Origin: Rhizobacter sp.
Lineage (GTDB): Bacteria > Pseudomonadota > Gammaproteobacteria > Burkholderiales > Burkholderiaceae_C
Length of the DNA: 7,483 nucleotides
Direction: 5' to 3'
NCBI GenBank assembly: GCA_025359585.1
Contig: JANYFX010000226.1
Coordinates: forward strand, 1-7,483
Under the pieces are notes generated by a model, which was not told where the DNA came from, ran no database searches, and saw nothing but the letters and a program-made list of their open reading frames with translations. The position numbers were made by a program, and so were the translations under genes. Shown in pieces: positions 6,550 to 7,483 of the stretch; the stretch's first letter is position 1; every line of letters starts with the position of its first letter.

Positions 6550-6633
6550 GGCAAGGCGCCGCTGTTGTCGACCCCGGAAATGTATCAATGCGACGCGGCC
6601 GGAGCGCCTGGGCCAATCTGTGAAAATCCGCGG
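6550..6633. promoter_or_regulatory. Divergent gap between the GST remnant and rimO; possible extended -10 for leaderless rimO
   Basis: This 84-base gap lies between divergent starts. TGTGAAAAT (6619-6627) resembles an extended -10 (TGn plus GAAAAT, four of six consensus positions). It would place the transcript start about 7 bases downstream, on the rimO ATG at 6634. No purine-rich Shine-Dalgarno precedes that ATG (the sequence is AATCCGCGG). I see no clear -35 and no inverted repeat. The promoter call is tentative. Confidence 0.35.
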
Positions 6634-7483
6634 ATGACACCAGACACCCTGCTCGCCCCGGGCGCGCCAAAACTCGCGCCGAAAATCGGTTTCGTCTCCC
6701 TCGGCTGCCCCAAAGCGCTGACCGATTCCGAGCTGATCCTCACGCAACTGCGCGCTGAGGGCTACGACACCTCGAAGACCTTTGCCGGCGCTGACCTCGT
6801 CATCGTGAACACTTGCGGCTTCATCGACGACGCGGTGAAAGAAAGCCTCGACACCATCGGCGAAGCGCTGGCCGAGAACGGCAAGGTCATCGTCACCGGC
6901 TGCCTCGGCGCGAAGGCGGGCGAGGACGGTGGCAACCTGGTGCGGCAGATGCACCCTAGCGTGCTCGCCGTGACCGGCCCGCACGCCACGAACGAGGTGA
7001 TGGACGCGGTGCACAAGCACAGCCCGAAACCGCACGACCCGTTCATCGACCTCGTGCCGGCGCAGGGCGTGAAGCTCACGCCGCGCCACTACGCGTATCT
7101 GAAGATCAGCGAAGGCTGCAACCACCGCTGCTCGTTCTGCATCATCCCGAGCATGCGCGGCGACCTGGTTTCGCGACCGATCGGCGACGTGCTCGGCGAA
7201 GCGCAGCGCCTGTTCGAGGCCGGCGTGAAGGAGCTGCTCGTGATCAGCCAGGACACGAGCGCCTACGGCGTCGACGTCCGCTATCGCACCGGCTTCTGGA
7301 ATGGCCGACCGGTCAAGACGCAGCTTCTCGATTTGTGCGAGCGGCTTGCCGAGATCGCGGCGAAGCACGGCGCCTGGGTGCGCCTGCACTACGTCTACCC
7401 GTACCCGCACGTCGACGCGGTCCTGCCGCTGATGGCCAGCGGCGGCATCCTGCCTTACCTCGACGTGCCGTTCCAGCATTCGC
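6634..7483 (+). CDS. rimO: Ribosomal protein S12 methylthiotransferase RimO (3' end outside window)
   Basis: A radical-SAM methylthiotransferase that adds a methylthio group to the conserved aspartate of ribosomal protein S12 on the ribosome or free S12. The first 283 residues of about 440-470 are present. The N-terminal UPF0004 domain supplies the three cysteines of the auxiliary iron-sulfur cluster: Cys25 (SLGCPKALTDSE), Cys61 (NTCGFIDDA) and Cys90 (VTGCLGAKAG). The radical-SAM cluster motif CNHRCSFC gives Cys162, Cys166 and Cys169, within KISEGCNHRCSFCIIPSMRG. LGCPKAL and IPSMRGDLVSRP distinguish RimO from the tRNA enzyme MiaB. The segment AYGVDVRYRTGFWNGRPVKT is, as I recall, typical of betaproteobacterial RimO. 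The C-terminal TRAM domain lies beyond the window. The ATG at 6634 lacks a Shine-Dalgarno, but no better start exists before Cys25. The gene is divergent from the GST remnant. Confidence 0.97.
   Translation, partial: MTPDTLLAPGAPKLAPKIGFVSLGCPKALTDSELILTQLRAEGYDTSKTFAGADLVIVNTCGFIDDAVKESLDTIGEALAENGKVIVTGCLGAKAGEDGGNLVRQMHPSVLAVTGPHATNEVMDAVHKHSPKPHDPFIDLVPAQGVKLTPRHYAYLKISEGCNHRCSFCIIPSMRGDLVSRPIGDVLGEAQRLFEAGVKELLVISQDTSAYGVDVRYRTGFWNGRPVKTQLLDLCERLAEIAAKHGAWVRLHYVYPYPHVDAVLPLMASGGILPYLDVPFQHS

Noticed and set aside
5893..7479. Minus-strand open reading frame of about 528 codons running antisense to rimO, through the GST remnant and into phaR
   Set aside because: Only the section from 6549 to about 6153 resembles a protein family (GST). 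The rest is antisense to rimO and phaR, and its length results from high GC and the frameshift in the GST gene.

Overview
This GC-rich window has the dense codon use and gene content of a betaproteobacterium, most likely order Burkholderiales. Four things suggest this: a PHB-type PhaR repressor, its closeness to rimO, a full-length fused PaaZ, and a TetR/LivK-like/PaaZ gene order that fits aerobic aromatic degradation. I cannot name the genus from the sequence alone.

Layout. Positions 1-473 (+) hold the C-terminal part of a TetR-family regulator cut by the window edge. Positions 529-1674 (+) encode a secreted branched-chain-amino-acid/aromatic-type ABC solute-binding protein. Positions 1671-3716 (+) encode PaaZ, the bifunctional ring-cleavage enzyme of phenylacetyl-CoA catabolism, starting at a GTG that overlaps the preceding stop by 4 bases. 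Positions 3744-5291 (+) encode an amidase-signature hydrolase with an N-terminus that looks like a Tat lipoprotein signal. These four genes lie head to tail with gaps of 55, -4 and 27 bases and look like one transcription unit.

A G+C hairpin (5318-5332) separates this block from phaR (5393-6001, +), the polyhydroxyalkanoate repressor. The phaR leader carries a perfect 7+7 inverted repeat, a good candidate for its own operator. Convergent to phaR lies a broken glutathione S-transferase gene (6015-6549, -) that has lost roughly 50 residues of its C-terminal domain together with the reading frame. Divergent from it, rimO (6634 to the window end, +) encodes the ribosomal protein S12 methylthiotransferase; it has no visible Shine-Dalgarno and may be leaderless.

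Working model (inference). The exported amidase could release arylacetic acids such as phenylacetate from amides outside the cytoplasm. The solute-binding protein could deliver the acid to an ABC importer encoded elsewhere. PaaZ would then act inside the cell on the ring-opened CoA pathway, under control of the TetR protein. This amidase/binding-protein/PaaZ arrangement is the most interesting part of the window. No CRISPR arrays, tRNA or rRNA genes, insertion sequences or phage genes were seen.
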